From CAWIJJ01 sp963836405 (GTDB lineage Bacteria; Acidobacteriota; Terriglobia; Bryobacterales; Bryobacteraceae), in contig CAWIJL010000019.1 in assembly GCA_963836405.1 (NCBI GenBank), forward strand, positions 124,001 through 188,000: 64,000 nt of DNA, given 5' to 3'. Shown one piece after another: positions 46,853 to 55,576 of this stretch. The number at the start of each line of letters is the position of its first letter. The stretch's first letter is position 1. The position numbers were made by a program, and so were the translations under genes. The notes beneath the pieces were generated by a model. That model was not told the origin of the DNA and searched no databases. It saw only the letters and a program-made list of their open reading frames with translations.

Positions 46853-47908
46853 ATGAATTTTGAATTTGCCGGCAAAGAGATTGCCGGCGCGTTTGCTCCA
46901 TTTGCGGCGCAGGGCCTTACATTGGGCCGTGTCGCCACCTCTCAACGGGACAAGTACCGCCTCTACACGGCGGCGGGCGAGTGCGACGCCGAACCTTCGG
47001 GCCGCCTCTGGTATGTGACGCCGGACGTTTCGGGCATGCCGGTAGTGGGCGATTGGGTGGCCGCGCGGGTGCTATCCGCGCAGCAGGCGATCGTCGAAGC
47101 GGTGCTGCCGCGGCGAACGCTTTTCTCGCGGCGCGCGGCGGGAAGACGCGAGGAACAGCAGCCCGTCGCGGCCAATATCGACCTGGTTTTCGTGGTCTGC
47201 GGGCTGGACGGCGATTTCAATCTCAGGAGGATCGAGCGGTACCTGGCGCTGACGGCGGAAAGCGGCGCGGCGCCGGTAATCGTGCTCAACAAGGCGGACC
47301 TCGCGGCTCGCGTGGAAGAGCGGATGGCGGAAGCGAGGGCGCTGGCTCCGGCGGTGCCGGCGATCGCTTGCAGCGCCCGCACCGGAGTGGGCATGGAGGC
47401 GCTGGCGGCACAGCTGGGGGCGGGGGTCACGGTAGCGCTGCTGGGCTCCTCGGGCGCCGGCAAGTCGACGATCGTGAACCGGCTGCTGGGCGAGGAGCGT
47501 TTCGAGACGGCGGAAGTGCGCGAGTCGGACAGCCGGGGCCGGCACACGACCACGCATCGCGAACTGGTGGCGCTGCCCCAAGGCGGCGCGCTGATCGACA
47601 CGCCCGGGATGCGGGAGCTTCAGCTCTGGGCGGGGCAGGACAGCGTGAACCAGGCATTCGAGGAGATTGGCGCGCTGGCCGCGGGCTGCCGGTACGGCGA
47701 TTGTACACATACCAGCGAACCGGGCTGTGCGGTGGCCGCGGCGCTGGCGAGCGGCGAACTCGATGGCGCGCGCTGGACGAGCTATCGCAAACTGGCCGGT
47801 GAAGCCGCGCGCCACGAAAGGCTGGCGGACCCGCTGGCGGCGCAGGCACGCAAGCGGCGGGACAAACAGATCCACCAATACATGAAGCACTTCTATAAGT
47901 ACAGGTAA
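46853..47908 (+). CDS. rsgA: Ribosome small-subunit-dependent GTPase A
   Basis: A 351-residue circularly permuted GTPase that assists 30S subunit maturation. The order is diagnostic: an OB-fold (about 20-110, WYVTPDVSGMPVVGDWVAAR), then NKAD (G4) near 145, CSAR (G5), and only afterwards G1 GSSGAGKST (about 200) and DTPGM (G3). A C-terminal zinc finger follows (CRYGDCTHTSEPGCAV) with the expected Cys/His ligands. Length matches the family. It has its own upstream region with the large hairpin. Confidence 0.95.
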   Translation: MNFEFAGKEIAGAFAPFAAQGLTLGRVATSQRDKYRLYTAAGECDAEPSGRLWYVTPDVSGMPVVGDWVAARVLSAQQAIVEAVLPRRTLFSRRAAGRREEQQPVAANIDLVFVVCGLDGDFNLRRIERYLALTAESGAAPVIVLNKADLAARVEERMAEARALAPAVPAIACSARTGVGMEALAAQLGAGVTVALLGSSGAGKSTIVNRLLGEERFETAEVRESDSRGRHTTTHRELVALPQGGALIDTPGMRELQLWAGQDSVNQAFEEIGALAAGCRYGDCTHTSEPGCAVAAALASGELDGARWTSYRKLAGEAARHERLADPLAAQARKRRDKQIHQYMKHFYKYR

Positions 47909-47995
47909 GGGGCGTCAACATGGCTGGTCCGCGGATACACGGCGCTAGACTGAAATAAGAAGCGAGAGAGGGCATGCGCCATCGAGGAGAGAGCC

Positions 47996-48859
47996 ATGCC
48001 GACGTTGACCCTTAGCGGCGCCTCGCTCGAATACAGCGATCGGGGCGCCGGCGAACCGCTGGTGCTGGTACATGGTTCGGCAAGCGACTACCGGACCTGG
48101 CAAAACCAGCAAGGCGAGTTCGCCACACGATACCGGACGATCGCCTACAGCCGACGCTACCACTGGCCCAACCAGGCGATTCCCGAAGGGGTGGACTATG
48201 CGATGGCGGAACACGTGGACGATCTCGAGCAGCTTCTGCGATCTCTGGACGCGGCGCCGGCTCATCTGGCCGGCCACTCTTACGGTGGGTTCATCGCGTT
48301 GTTGCTGGCGATGCGGGCTCCGCAACTCGTCCGCACACTGATTCTGGCGGAACCGCCGGCCATCACGCTGTTCGTGAGCGATCCACCGAGGCCGGCGGAG
48401 CTGATTCGGTTGCTGGCCACCCGGCCGCGCACGGCGGCGGCGATCGTCCGGTTCGGCGCGAAAGGAGTGGATCCGGCGGCGGCGGCGCTCAAGCGGAACG
48501 ACATGCAGGAGGCGCTGCGGCTGATCGGGACCGCTACGCTGGGAGCGGCGGCGTTCCGCAGGCTGGGTCCGGCGCGGCTGGAGCAGGCGCGGGCCAACCT
48601 CATCAAGGCGGAATTGCTCGGGTCGGGCTTTCCGCCGATCGACGTGGACAGGGTTCGGGAGGTGCGCACGCCCACGCTGCTGATTGAGGGAGAGGAGAGT
48701 CCATCGCTGTTTCACCGGGTGACGGACCGGCTGGAGGAGTTGCTTCCCGAAGCGGCGCGGACGGAGATAGCCCGGGCGTCGCACATCATGCACGAAGATA
48801 ACGCGGCGGCTTACAACGCGAGCGTCGTGTCGTTTGTGGCGGCGCACCAGGCGGCGTGA
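47996..48859 (+). CDS. Alpha/beta-fold hydrolase
   Basis: A 287-residue cytosolic alpha/beta hydrolase. The oxyanion-hole motif LVHGSASD (about 24-31), the nucleophile elbow GHSYGG (serine about 97) and a late histidine in RASHIMHEDN complete the catalytic triad, with an acid in LLIEGEES. A cap domain of about 90 residues follows strand 6. Substrate unknown. GAGGAGAGAG just before the ATG is a good ribosome site. It converges with the fumarylacetoacetase gene, ends 6 bp apart, so functional linkage is not implied. Confidence 0.85.
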   Translation: MPTLTLSGASLEYSDRGAGEPLVLVHGSASDYRTWQNQQGEFATRYRTIAYSRRYHWPNQAIPEGVDYAMAEHVDDLEQLLRSLDAAPAHLAGHSYGGFIALLLAMRAPQLVRTLILAEPPAITLFVSDPPRPAELIRLLATRPRTAAAIVRFGAKGVDPAAAALKRNDMQEALRLIGTATLGAAAFRRLGPARLEQARANLIKAELLGSGFPPIDVDRVREVRTPTLLIEGEESPSLFHRVTDRLEELLPEAARTEIARASHIMHEDNAAAYNASVVSFVAAHQAA

Positions 48860-48865
48860 GTTCGG

Positions 48866-50086
48866 CTACGCAACCACCCGTCCCACGCAGGTTCCGAGGC
48901 CGATCCGGCGGCGGCCGGGCGCTTCGCACCAGCCGCGGAGGGTTACCTGGTCGCCGTCTTCGAGGAAGCGGCGCACTTCGCCGTTTGGCAGTTGGAGCGG
49001 CTCGCGTCCGCCCCAGGTCAGTTCGAGGAGGCAGCCGCGATTCTCCTTGTCGGGACCGGACACGGTGCCGCTGCCGATCAGGTCGCCGGGGCGCAGGTTG
49101 CATCCGCCGGAGGTGTGATGAGCCACCATCTGGGCGAGGGTCCAGTACATGGAGGCGAAGTTGGTGCGGGAGAGCCTGGCGGGAGCGGTCATCTGCGGGG
49201 TGCGGAGCCAGACCTCGAGGTTGATGTCGTAGGCGTCGGCGGGTCCGCTTTGAAGGTGCGGGAGCGGCTGCGGGTCGGCATCGTCGCGGGCGGCGGGGGC
49301 GCAGCGGAACGGTTCGAGCGCTTCGGCGGTGACGACCCACGGCGAAACAGAGGTGGCGAAATTCTTGGCGAGGAAGGGCCCGAGGGGCTGATACTCCCAC
49401 GCCTGGATGTCGCGGGCGGACCAGTCGTTGAGCAGGCAGACGCCGACGATGTGATCGGCTGCCTGAGCCACGGGAATGCTGCCTCCCTGGGCGTTGCCGG
49501 GGCCGAGGAAGGCTCCGAGTTCCAGTTCGTAATCGAGGCGGCGGCTGGGCGCGAAGACGGGGGCGGCGCCGGCGGTCTCCACAACCTGCCCGACCGGACG
49601 GCGCACCGGCGTGCCGCTCACCACCACGGAGGAGGCGCGGCCGTGATAGGCGACGGGCAGCCACTTATAATTCGGCAGGAGCGGGTTATCCGGGCGGAAC
49701 ATGCGGCCTACGTTGGTGGCGTGGTGGAGGGAGGCGTAGAAGTCGGTGTAATCGCCGATCTCGCAGGGGAGCAAGAACTCGGCTTCGGCGGCCGGTATGA
49801 GCAGCTCCGGCCTGGGGGGCGCGCCTTCGCGCAGCAAGGCGGCGACGGCGTGGCGCAGGCTCACCCTTTCGGAGCGCGTCATCGCCATCACGCCGCGCAT
49901 GGTGCGCACGCCGAGCGCTTCGCCCAGATCGAGCAGGCGGTCTCCGATTGCCACAGCCAGCCGCGCGCCTCCGGCCGGAGACTCCGCGTAAGTGACGAAG
50001 GGCAGGTTCTGAATCGGAAAATCGGCGTCGGGCGGATTGGCGGATTCGACCCAACTGCGGGCGGCGGGATCGTGGGTGTGGTCCAT
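48866..50086 (-). CDS. fahA: Fumarylacetoacetase
   Basis: Last enzyme of tyrosine/homogentisate breakdown, hydrolysing fumarylacetoacetate to fumarate and acetoacetate. The 406-residue protein from ATG 50086 has the N-terminal SH3-like domain and the C-terminal FAH fold with metal and active-site motifs DYTDFYASLHHATNVG, LPNYKWLPVAYHGRASSVV, LDYELELGAFLG, LLNDWSARDIQAWEYQPLGP and GSGTVSGPDKE. The chosen start overlaps the upstream gene stop (ATGA); longer in-frame starts run into that gene. Length matches the eukaryotic-type FAH. Confidence 0.93.
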   Translation of the reverse strand: MDHTHDPAARSWVESANPPDADFPIQNLPFVTYAESPAGGARLAVAIGDRLLDLGEALGVRTMRGVMAMTRSERVSLRHAVAALLREGAPPRPELLIPAAEAEFLLPCEIGDYTDFYASLHHATNVGRMFRPDNPLLPNYKWLPVAYHGRASSVVVSGTPVRRPVGQVVETAGAAPVFAPSRRLDYELELGAFLGPGNAQGGSIPVAQAADHIVGVCLLNDWSARDIQAWEYQPLGPFLAKNFATSVSPWVVTAEALEPFRCAPAARDDADPQPLPHLQSGPADAYDINLEVWLRTPQMTAPARLSRTNFASMYWTLAQMVAHHTSGGCNLRPGDLIGSGTVSGPDKENRGCLLELTWGGREPLQLPNGEVRRFLEDGDQVTLRGWCEAPGRRRIGLGTCVGRVVA

Positions 50087-50854
50087 CAAGGCAGCAGCTC
50101 CAATTCGCGCAGTTCGGTGACGGGCTCCTCGAAAGAACAGGAGCCGAAGCTGTGGGCGAAGTCGCGGCGCGCGGCGCGCACCTGCGCCGAAGAGAGGCGG
50201 CGTCCCTGCCACTCGACCTCGCGCTGCGAGAACCGGAAGGCGGTGGCTTCGCGCTCTTCGAGGATATCCTGGAGGGCGGCGCGCTCGAGGCCGTCCCAGG
50301 CGAAGGCCGCCGCCAGGAAGACGTTCAGAAAGCCGTGCATCGCGGCGCGAGGGCTATCGAGCGCGTAGGTCAACGGCCGCTGGGAGCGCAGGGGATGGTG
50401 CAGGCCGGCGGTGGCTTTGAACGGCATTCGCAACTGCGCCGCGCGGCAGAGGAAACCGGCCACGTCGGCGCTGGAGGGAATGGCATCCGGCGTCAATCCG
50501 CCGGTGCGCACTTTGGCGAAGGCGCGGGTGATGTCTTCGAGCGGCGCCTCGCAGTAAGTGGGCAGGCTGAGGCCGTGGGGCAGCCTGGTTTCGAGCGTTT
50601 CCACCTGCTCGGGCAGAGGGCCGGGCTCGGAGTCCGACGAGAAGGGTGACGCGCGCCGCGGCGGGCAGCTTCGCTTCGCCGAACTTCGCGGCGGGCAGCA
50701 CCAGGCGGTTGAGGATCCACGCTTCGGGCGAGGCGAGAAATCCGGCGTAGCGCTCGCACACGATGGCGAGGGGAAGAGCGGCGGGCGGATACAATCCGGC
50801 GTAATCGATCAGGTTGGCGAGCAGCGCTTCGAGGGCGCCGGCGATGCGCGGCAT
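50086..50854 (-). CDS. Unknown protein coupled to fumarylacetoacetase, one frameshift
   Basis: About 256 residues that I do not recognise. The N-terminal part from ATG 50854 (MPRIAGALEALLANLIDYAG) is in one frame to about 50645, and the C-terminal part (VETLETRLPHGLSLPTYCEA onward, ending ELRELELLP) continues in another, so one indel lies near 50640. No signal peptide or membrane helix is seen. Its stop overlaps the fumarylacetoacetase start, implying co-translation and a possible role in aromatic amino-acid catabolism; this is inferred from position only. Confidence 0.6.
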
Positions 50855-51075
50855 CGTTTCCTATTCTATGCCGCGGGGGGAGTACGGTACCCGAACCGGT
50901 TCGTCCGAATCCTTACAGAAGTCGCGCAACTGCTCCTGTTGCCAAGCAGTTGCATGAGCGCGGCGCGGGCGCGGCTGTCCCGGGACACTGGAAATTTGCT
51001 TTTTGCCCGCGGAGGCTCAATGTACAATTGGTCTGGCAGGGCTCGACTTAGTGCCGAAAGTGCGCGGTTGTTGCG

Positions 51076-51882
51076 ATGATTATCCGACAGGAACAAATGG
51101 AGACATTGGAAGCGGCGTCGCTCCAGGAGTTCGAAAACCGCACTTACTCCCATTTGTTGAAGTGGTTTCCCCATCACTGTGAGTTGATCGGCGACAAACA
51201 GGTGCGCGCAGGGATACGGCATGGGTTGAGTAAGTCGACGAGCCACGAGTTAAAGGCGGAGCGCTGCGTGCGGTCTTACATCGAGTTCATGTTCATGCTG
51301 GGCGGGGGGTTCGACGCGGATGTCCTGCTGCCGTGGGCGGCGGAGATTTTGAACGATCGAAAGGCGGACGAGACGACGCGAGCCGACCAACTCTATTACA
51401 AAGTCTGGGACTACGTGAAGCACGTTTCCCGAGATTACCGCGACGAGAGCGGGCAGCCGGATACGGCGCGGTTCATGCCGGAACTGAAACAGCTCCGGCA
51501 CGGGAACGACACGGTGGTGGGTGGGGCCGAAATGCCGGAGTTCCTGGAATCGCTCGAGCGGCAAATCCAGATGCTGTTTCCGGCGAAGTGCAGCTATTCG
51601 GGCGCGGAGAACGTGCGGCAAGCGATCGCGGACGGAGTGGAATCCGCGCGAGGGTACGATATCACGGCGGATCGCGGGACGCGCCTGTTCGTGTTCATGC
51701 GCTTTGTGCTGGGCGCGGGATTCCATCGGGATCCGCTGCTGCCGTGGGCGTCGGCGGCGCTCGAGGACCCGTCGACGCCGGATCAGTTTAAACGGGCGGA
51801 CAAGCTCTATTCGGAAGCGGTCACGACCCTCAACCGGTGGTGGGAGATATCGTCCATTCCACCTGCCGCGCCCAAAGCCTGA
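51076..51882 (+). CDS. Unknown protein with internal duplication (T6SS-neighbourhood-like family)
   Basis: A 268-residue soluble protein made of two similar helical halves, about 8-110 and 150-258. Corresponding segments are EFENRTYSHLLKWFPHHCEL / SLERQIQMLFPAKCSYSG, YIEFMFMLGGGFDADVLLPW / FVFMRFVLGAGFHRDPLLPW and TTRADQLYYKVWDYV / FKRADKLYSEAVTTL. Single-unit relatives are, from memory, often encoded next to VgrG/PAAR or other injection-system genes, but none is seen here. It begins a run of four genes with spacings of 5-10 bp. Confidence 0.6.
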   Translation: MIIRQEQMETLEAASLQEFENRTYSHLLKWFPHHCELIGDKQVRAGIRHGLSKSTSHELKAERCVRSYIEFMFMLGGGFDADVLLPWAAEILNDRKADETTRADQLYYKVWDYVKHVSRDYRDESGQPDTARFMPELKQLRHGNDTVVGGAEMPEFLESLERQIQMLFPAKCSYSGAENVRQAIADGVESARGYDITADRGTRLFVFMRFVLGAGFHRDPLLPWASAALEDPSTPDQFKRADKLYSEAVTTLNRWWEISSIPPAAPKA

Positions 51883-51887
51883 TTACT

Positions 51888-53117
51888 ATGTGTTGGAACA
51901 GCAAGCCGCCACCACCGGGATCGGACGAAGGGGGAACGAATCCGCCGGGCTGCGGCACCACGCCGTGCCCGAGCCCTCCGTGCCCGACGGTGGAGATCGA
52001 GATCAACAACACGCCGGCGGTGGACGACGACCTGGTGAGAATCAAGTGCGAGCACCCGGCGGGGCGATCGACGGTGGATTGCCGGATACGAGCGACGGGA
52101 AGTCCGGCAGCGGCGGCGACGATGGTGCTGACGAATCCCGACGGGCGGCTGCGTTTTCCGAACGCGGGCGATACGACGAAGACGGTGACGGTGCCGCAGA
52201 ACGGTTCCTGGGTGGGGTTTCAAATATCGGGGGAAAACGGCAGCGCGGCCATCGGCGATGCGGTGATCGAGGCGCACTGCAATACGGCGACGGGGGACCT
52301 GAAGGGATCGAAACCGGTGACGGTATTCTGGTTCGACCAGGCCAAAACCAAGATTACGACGCCCGGAACGTACAGCATTGTCGGCGGCAACTACACCACC
52401 ACTGGCGGAGCCGCGGCGGCGTACGCGGTGAGCGCGCGGATTCGTCCGGCGGGCGTCAATTGCGGCGCCCCGCAGGTGAAGGATCTGAAGATCGCGATCA
52501 TGCAGGAGAGCAGCAATTTTCAAAGCACGGTGACGTGGGCCAACCCGACGGTAGCGTGGGCTCCGGGCGTTCCTTCCGGCACCAACGTCGATGCCCCTGC
52601 GAGTTTAACGGACACGACGGCCTATGACGCCTCCGTCAGCCAACCGGTACTCGACAGCGAGGCGCAGGTAGCGCCATTGTACGACCGGCCCGGCAAGAGG
52701 AGCACAATCGACCCGAATTCGTGGCAGAAGCCGATCGGGTGCCAGAGCGGCGGTGGAACCGCGGATGCGACCAGTCACGACACGCCGAGCCACGGGGCGC
52801 CGGCAACGGTAGCGCTGCAATTCAGGTCCGGGCCGAACCTGGTGGCGACGGTGACATATGCCCGGACGAAAGCCACGCGGAAAGAGCACTTCCGAACGTA
52901 CACGGTGGTGTTCGACACGACCAACAGCCGTTACTGCTCGCAGCGGCAGGCGACCTGGGATCTGAACGTGTCCAGCACCGGGCCGGCCCCGCAGAAAGCG
53001 ACGGCGTCGGCGGACGCAGCGCCATCGGCCGATCCGGCGACCGGTCCCAACGCGAACGACGTGCTGCAGCCGACCGTGAGGAGCCAGACAGGGACGGTGC
53101 GATTTACGAAACCGTGA
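51888..53117 (+). CDS. Unknown Pro/Thr-rich protein with Ig-like strands
   Basis: A 409-residue protein from ATG 51888, 5 bp after the preceding stop. The N-terminus (MCWNSKPPPPGSDEGGTNPP) is Pro/Gly/Cys-rich and not a signal peptide. The rest is predicted mostly beta, with stretches typical of Ig-like or fibronectin-like folds (PAVDDDLVRIKCEHPAG, AATMVLTNPDGRLRFPNAG, VTATWANP-like repeats), and scattered Cys. A C-terminal Ala/Pro tract follows. Family unknown; a structural or secreted-effector-type role without Sec signal is one possibility given its neighbours. Confidence 0.55.
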   Translation: MCWNSKPPPPGSDEGGTNPPGCGTTPCPSPPCPTVEIEINNTPAVDDDLVRIKCEHPAGRSTVDCRIRATGSPAAAATMVLTNPDGRLRFPNAGDTTKTVTVPQNGSWVGFQISGENGSAAIGDAVIEAHCNTATGDLKGSKPVTVFWFDQAKTKITTPGTYSIVGGNYTTTGGAAAAYAVSARIRPAGVNCGAPQVKDLKIAIMQESSNFQSTVTWANPTVAWAPGVPSGTNVDAPASLTDTTAYDASVSQPVLDSEAQVAPLYDRPGKRSTIDPNSWQKPIGCQSGGGTADATSHDTPSHGAPATVALQFRSGPNLVATVTYARTKATRKEHFRTYTVVFDTTNSRYCSQRQATWDLNVSSTGPAPQKATASADAAPSADPATGPNANDVLQPTVRSQTGTVRFTKP

Positions 53118-53124
53118 GGGGACG

Positions 53125-54087
53125 ATGAACGCGACATCCAACATGACGGCAGCGGACCTGGTTCTGCACGATGTGCGGGCGATCCACGACGCGGCGGCGC
53201 TCCCCGATTCGGTGGAACCGTGGGCGGATCCGGTGATGGGGAGCGAGTGGCTGGTGATGCGGATCGTGCCGGACCCGGGGAGCGGGACCGGCATGTACGC
53301 GGGCACCGCCATCGATATCGATACGGGCGGATTTGTGGATAGCGCGACCGGAGAGCCGGTGGAGTCGAACGGACCGCTGGTGACGGTGAAGAGCGGACGC
53401 TGGGAGGTGGCGGCGGCGCCTTCGCGGCAAGGTCCGCGTCCGGAGGGCGTTTACGGCTGGGGTGCGCCGGTGGGGCGGATCCGGAAGATCGAAGCCGAGG
53501 ATTTGTACTCTCCGTTCGAAAAAGGCGGCGTGGCCCTGACGCGCCACAGCCCGGGTGAGGAGGGGCCGGCGGAGTTCGATCCGCTTTACCTGCTGCCGCC
53601 GCCGTGGGTATACGAGATCCACCAGGCGTACGAGCTGGCGGCGCAGGAACCGCGTCCGCTGGCGGCGCAGGAAACGCCGGAAATCAGGGTGGCGCTCGGG
53701 CAGTTCGCGCTGGGGGCGAATTCGGTGCTGGCAACCTTGGCCTACCGGCGGCTGCTCGAATGGGGTGTTCGCGACGCGCGCGTGATCAACGCCATGCTAT
53801 TCGGCCCGCAGGGATTTCGAAGGGCGGTAAACCTGTACCTGGCCGCGACCGCGCCGGTGAGCGAAGGCGAGGAGACGCTGCAAGCGCAAATTACCGGGGC
53901 AGTGACGCAGAGCATGCCGCCCGACGAGTTGCGGCTGACGGCGGCGGCGCTGGCGGCAGTGAGCCTGCTGCGCCGCGACATCGGCAGCAAGCGGCCATGG
54001 CTGGAAACGGCCGCCACCTCGCTGCGGGGACGGATCGGCGCGGACGAATACCTGGGCGAAGCGTATGCCTTGCTCGGCAACCCGTGA
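53125..54087 (+). CDS. Unknown protein, paralogue of the next gene (no signal peptide)
   Basis: A 320-residue protein I cannot assign. Shared features with the product of the next gene are LVMRIVPDPGSGTG near residue 43, a WEV strand, EDLYSPFEKGGVALTRHSPG near 125 and a helical C-terminal half built of HEAT-like pairs (TLAYRRLLEWGVRDARVINA, LTAAALAAVSLLRRDI). No signal peptide or helix is present. It is 7 bp after the preceding gene and followed after 9 bp by its paralogue. Confidence 0.6.
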   Translation: MNATSNMTAADLVLHDVRAIHDAAALPDSVEPWADPVMGSEWLVMRIVPDPGSGTGMYAGTAIDIDTGGFVDSATGEPVESNGPLVTVKSGRWEVAAAPSRQGPRPEGVYGWGAPVGRIRKIEAEDLYSPFEKGGVALTRHSPGEEGPAEFDPLYLLPPPWVYEIHQAYELAAQEPRPLAAQETPEIRVALGQFALGANSVLATLAYRRLLEWGVRDARVINAMLFGPQGFRRAVNLYLAATAPVSEGEETLQAQITGAVTQSMPPDELRLTAAALAAVSLLRRDIGSKRPWLETAATSLRGRIGADEYLGEAYALLGNP

Positions 54088-54096
54088 GAAGGTGGG

Positions 54097-54960
54097 ATGA
54101 TGCAGGCATGGTGCGCAAGCGGATGGCTGTTGTTTGCAAGCGCCTGGGCGGCAGCGGGAGCCGCGACTCCAGTGAACCTGTTGCATGATGCGCGGGTGAC
54201 GCACGACGTGGCCGGGCTCGAGGCGGCGGCGGGCCGGGCCGTGCTGCGGATTGTGCCGGCGCAAGGCAGCGGGTCGGCGGCGGATCCCGGCACGATCGGG
54301 CAGGCGGGCACCTGGGAGGTGCTGTACAGCCCGGCGGCGGCACAGGCCGGGCGGCGCGGCGAGTACCGGTGGGTGCGGCAGATGCGCGCGCACGAGAGGA
54401 AGCCTTCGTGGGAAGATTTCTATTCGCCGTTCACGCAGGGCGGAGTGATCCTGTGTGAATTCCACCCGGAACGGTCGGGCGAGGCGCAGTTCGCCGAAGT
54501 GACGATGCTGCCCGAAGCGTGGGTGGAGGCGGTGCGCGGGGCGGGCGGTTCGCTTGACGCGAAATCGCGGAGCGAACTCGAGCAGACGGCACGCGGATCG
54601 AATCCGCTGGCGGCGAGTCTGGCGATGAGGCGGCTGGTGGCGATGGGGGTGGCAACGGAGGCGGCGCTCACCGCGACCTCCGGTTTCGTGCGCGCGGTTT
54701 CGGTGTACCTGGTGGCGGTCCACTACCGGGAACTGCCGGCGGGAACGGCGGAAAACGTGTTGCGGCGGCTGGCCGGAGGCGCGGTGGACGAGAATGCGCG
54801 GTTCACGGCTCTCGGCATCGTCACGGCGCGCATGGCGGAGCCGCAGATGGCCCCGGAGTGCCCGTGGACGGCCGACATTCTGAAAGGGCTCGCGGAGGCG
54901 CGGAGTTCGGACCCGGAATTCGGCGCGATGCTGGAGTTGACGGGGATTCGGGAAGAATAG
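54097..54960 (+). CDS. Unknown protein, exported paralogue of the preceding gene
   Basis: A 287-residue protein clearly related to its neighbour: AVLRIVPAQGSGSA, EDFYSPFTQGGVILCEFHPE, and a helical second half (SLAMRRLVAMGVATEAALTA). Unlike the neighbour it opens with an apparent signal sequence (CASGWLLFASAWAAAGAA), so the pair may act on opposite sides of the inner membrane. ATG 54097 and 54100 are both usable; AAGGTGGG precedes them. It ends the four-gene cluster. Confidence 0.6.
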   Translation: MMQAWCASGWLLFASAWAAAGAATPVNLLHDARVTHDVAGLEAAAGRAVLRIVPAQGSGSAADPGTIGQAGTWEVLYSPAAAQAGRRGEYRWVRQMRAHERKPSWEDFYSPFTQGGVILCEFHPERSGEAQFAEVTMLPEAWVEAVRGAGGSLDAKSRSELEQTARGSNPLAASLAMRRLVAMGVATEAALTATSGFVRAVSVYLVAVHYRELPAGTAENVLRRLAGGAVDENARFTALGIVTARMAEPQMAPECPWTADILKGLAEARSSDPEFGAMLELTGIREE

Positions 54961-54992
54961 AGCGCGAGGCCTGGCGCCGTCATCTAAAAGGG

Positions 54993-55484
54993 GTGCGCCG
55001 GGATTATCAACTGCATCGGGAACAATGGATCGGGCGGCCGGTTGGCGAAGTGTTCGAGTTCTTTTCGAACGCGCGGAACCTGGAGGCGATCACGCCGCCG
55101 TGGCTGCATTTCGAGATTCTGTCGGCACCGGCACAGATGCGGCGCGGCGCGGAAATTCGCTACCGGTTGGGCTGGCACGGAATACCCGTGAGCTGGAAGA
55201 CGGCAATTCTGGAATGGCAGCCGCCGCACGCTTTTGTGGACCTTCAGGAAAAGGGTCCGTACGCGCTGTGGGAGCACACGCACTCGTTTCTCTCGGAAGC
55301 GGGTGGCACGCGGATTATCGACCACGTGCGGTACCGGCTGCCCTTCGGCTTTCTGGGAGCGCTGGCGCACCGGCTGAAGGTGCGGTCCGACATCGAAGGG
55401 ATTTTCGATTACCGGGCGCGCGCCATTGCCGGATATTTTGCATCGGCAATTTCCGACAGCGGAGTACAGAAAATCACGAAGTAG
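54993..55484 (+). CDS. SRPBCC-family ligand-binding protein
   Basis: A 163-residue START/Bet v1-like protein from GTG 54993. YQLHREQWIGRPVGEVFEFF followed by SNARNLEAITPPWLHFEIL is the typical opening of the bacterial subgroup sometimes labelled cell-division inhibitor (SulA-like) or polyketide cyclase-like. A hydrophobic cavity fold is expected, and family members bind lipids or aromatic compounds. The frame extends upstream without a better start, but that part overlaps the preceding gene. Function unknown. Confidence 0.8.
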   Translation: MRRDYQLHREQWIGRPVGEVFEFFSNARNLEAITPPWLHFEILSAPAQMRRGAEIRYRLGWHGIPVSWKTAILEWQPPHAFVDLQEKGPYALWEHTHSFLSEAGGTRIIDHVRYRLPFGFLGALAHRLKVRSDIEGIFDYRARAIAGYFASAISDSGVQKITK

Positions 55485-55576
55485 CGGACCCCGGGAAGCG
55501 GACGGATGTTCGGGCATTCACTTTGGCAACCGAGTTTCCTGCCCCCCTGCGAACGACCTTCTGACATGCTTGAGGT

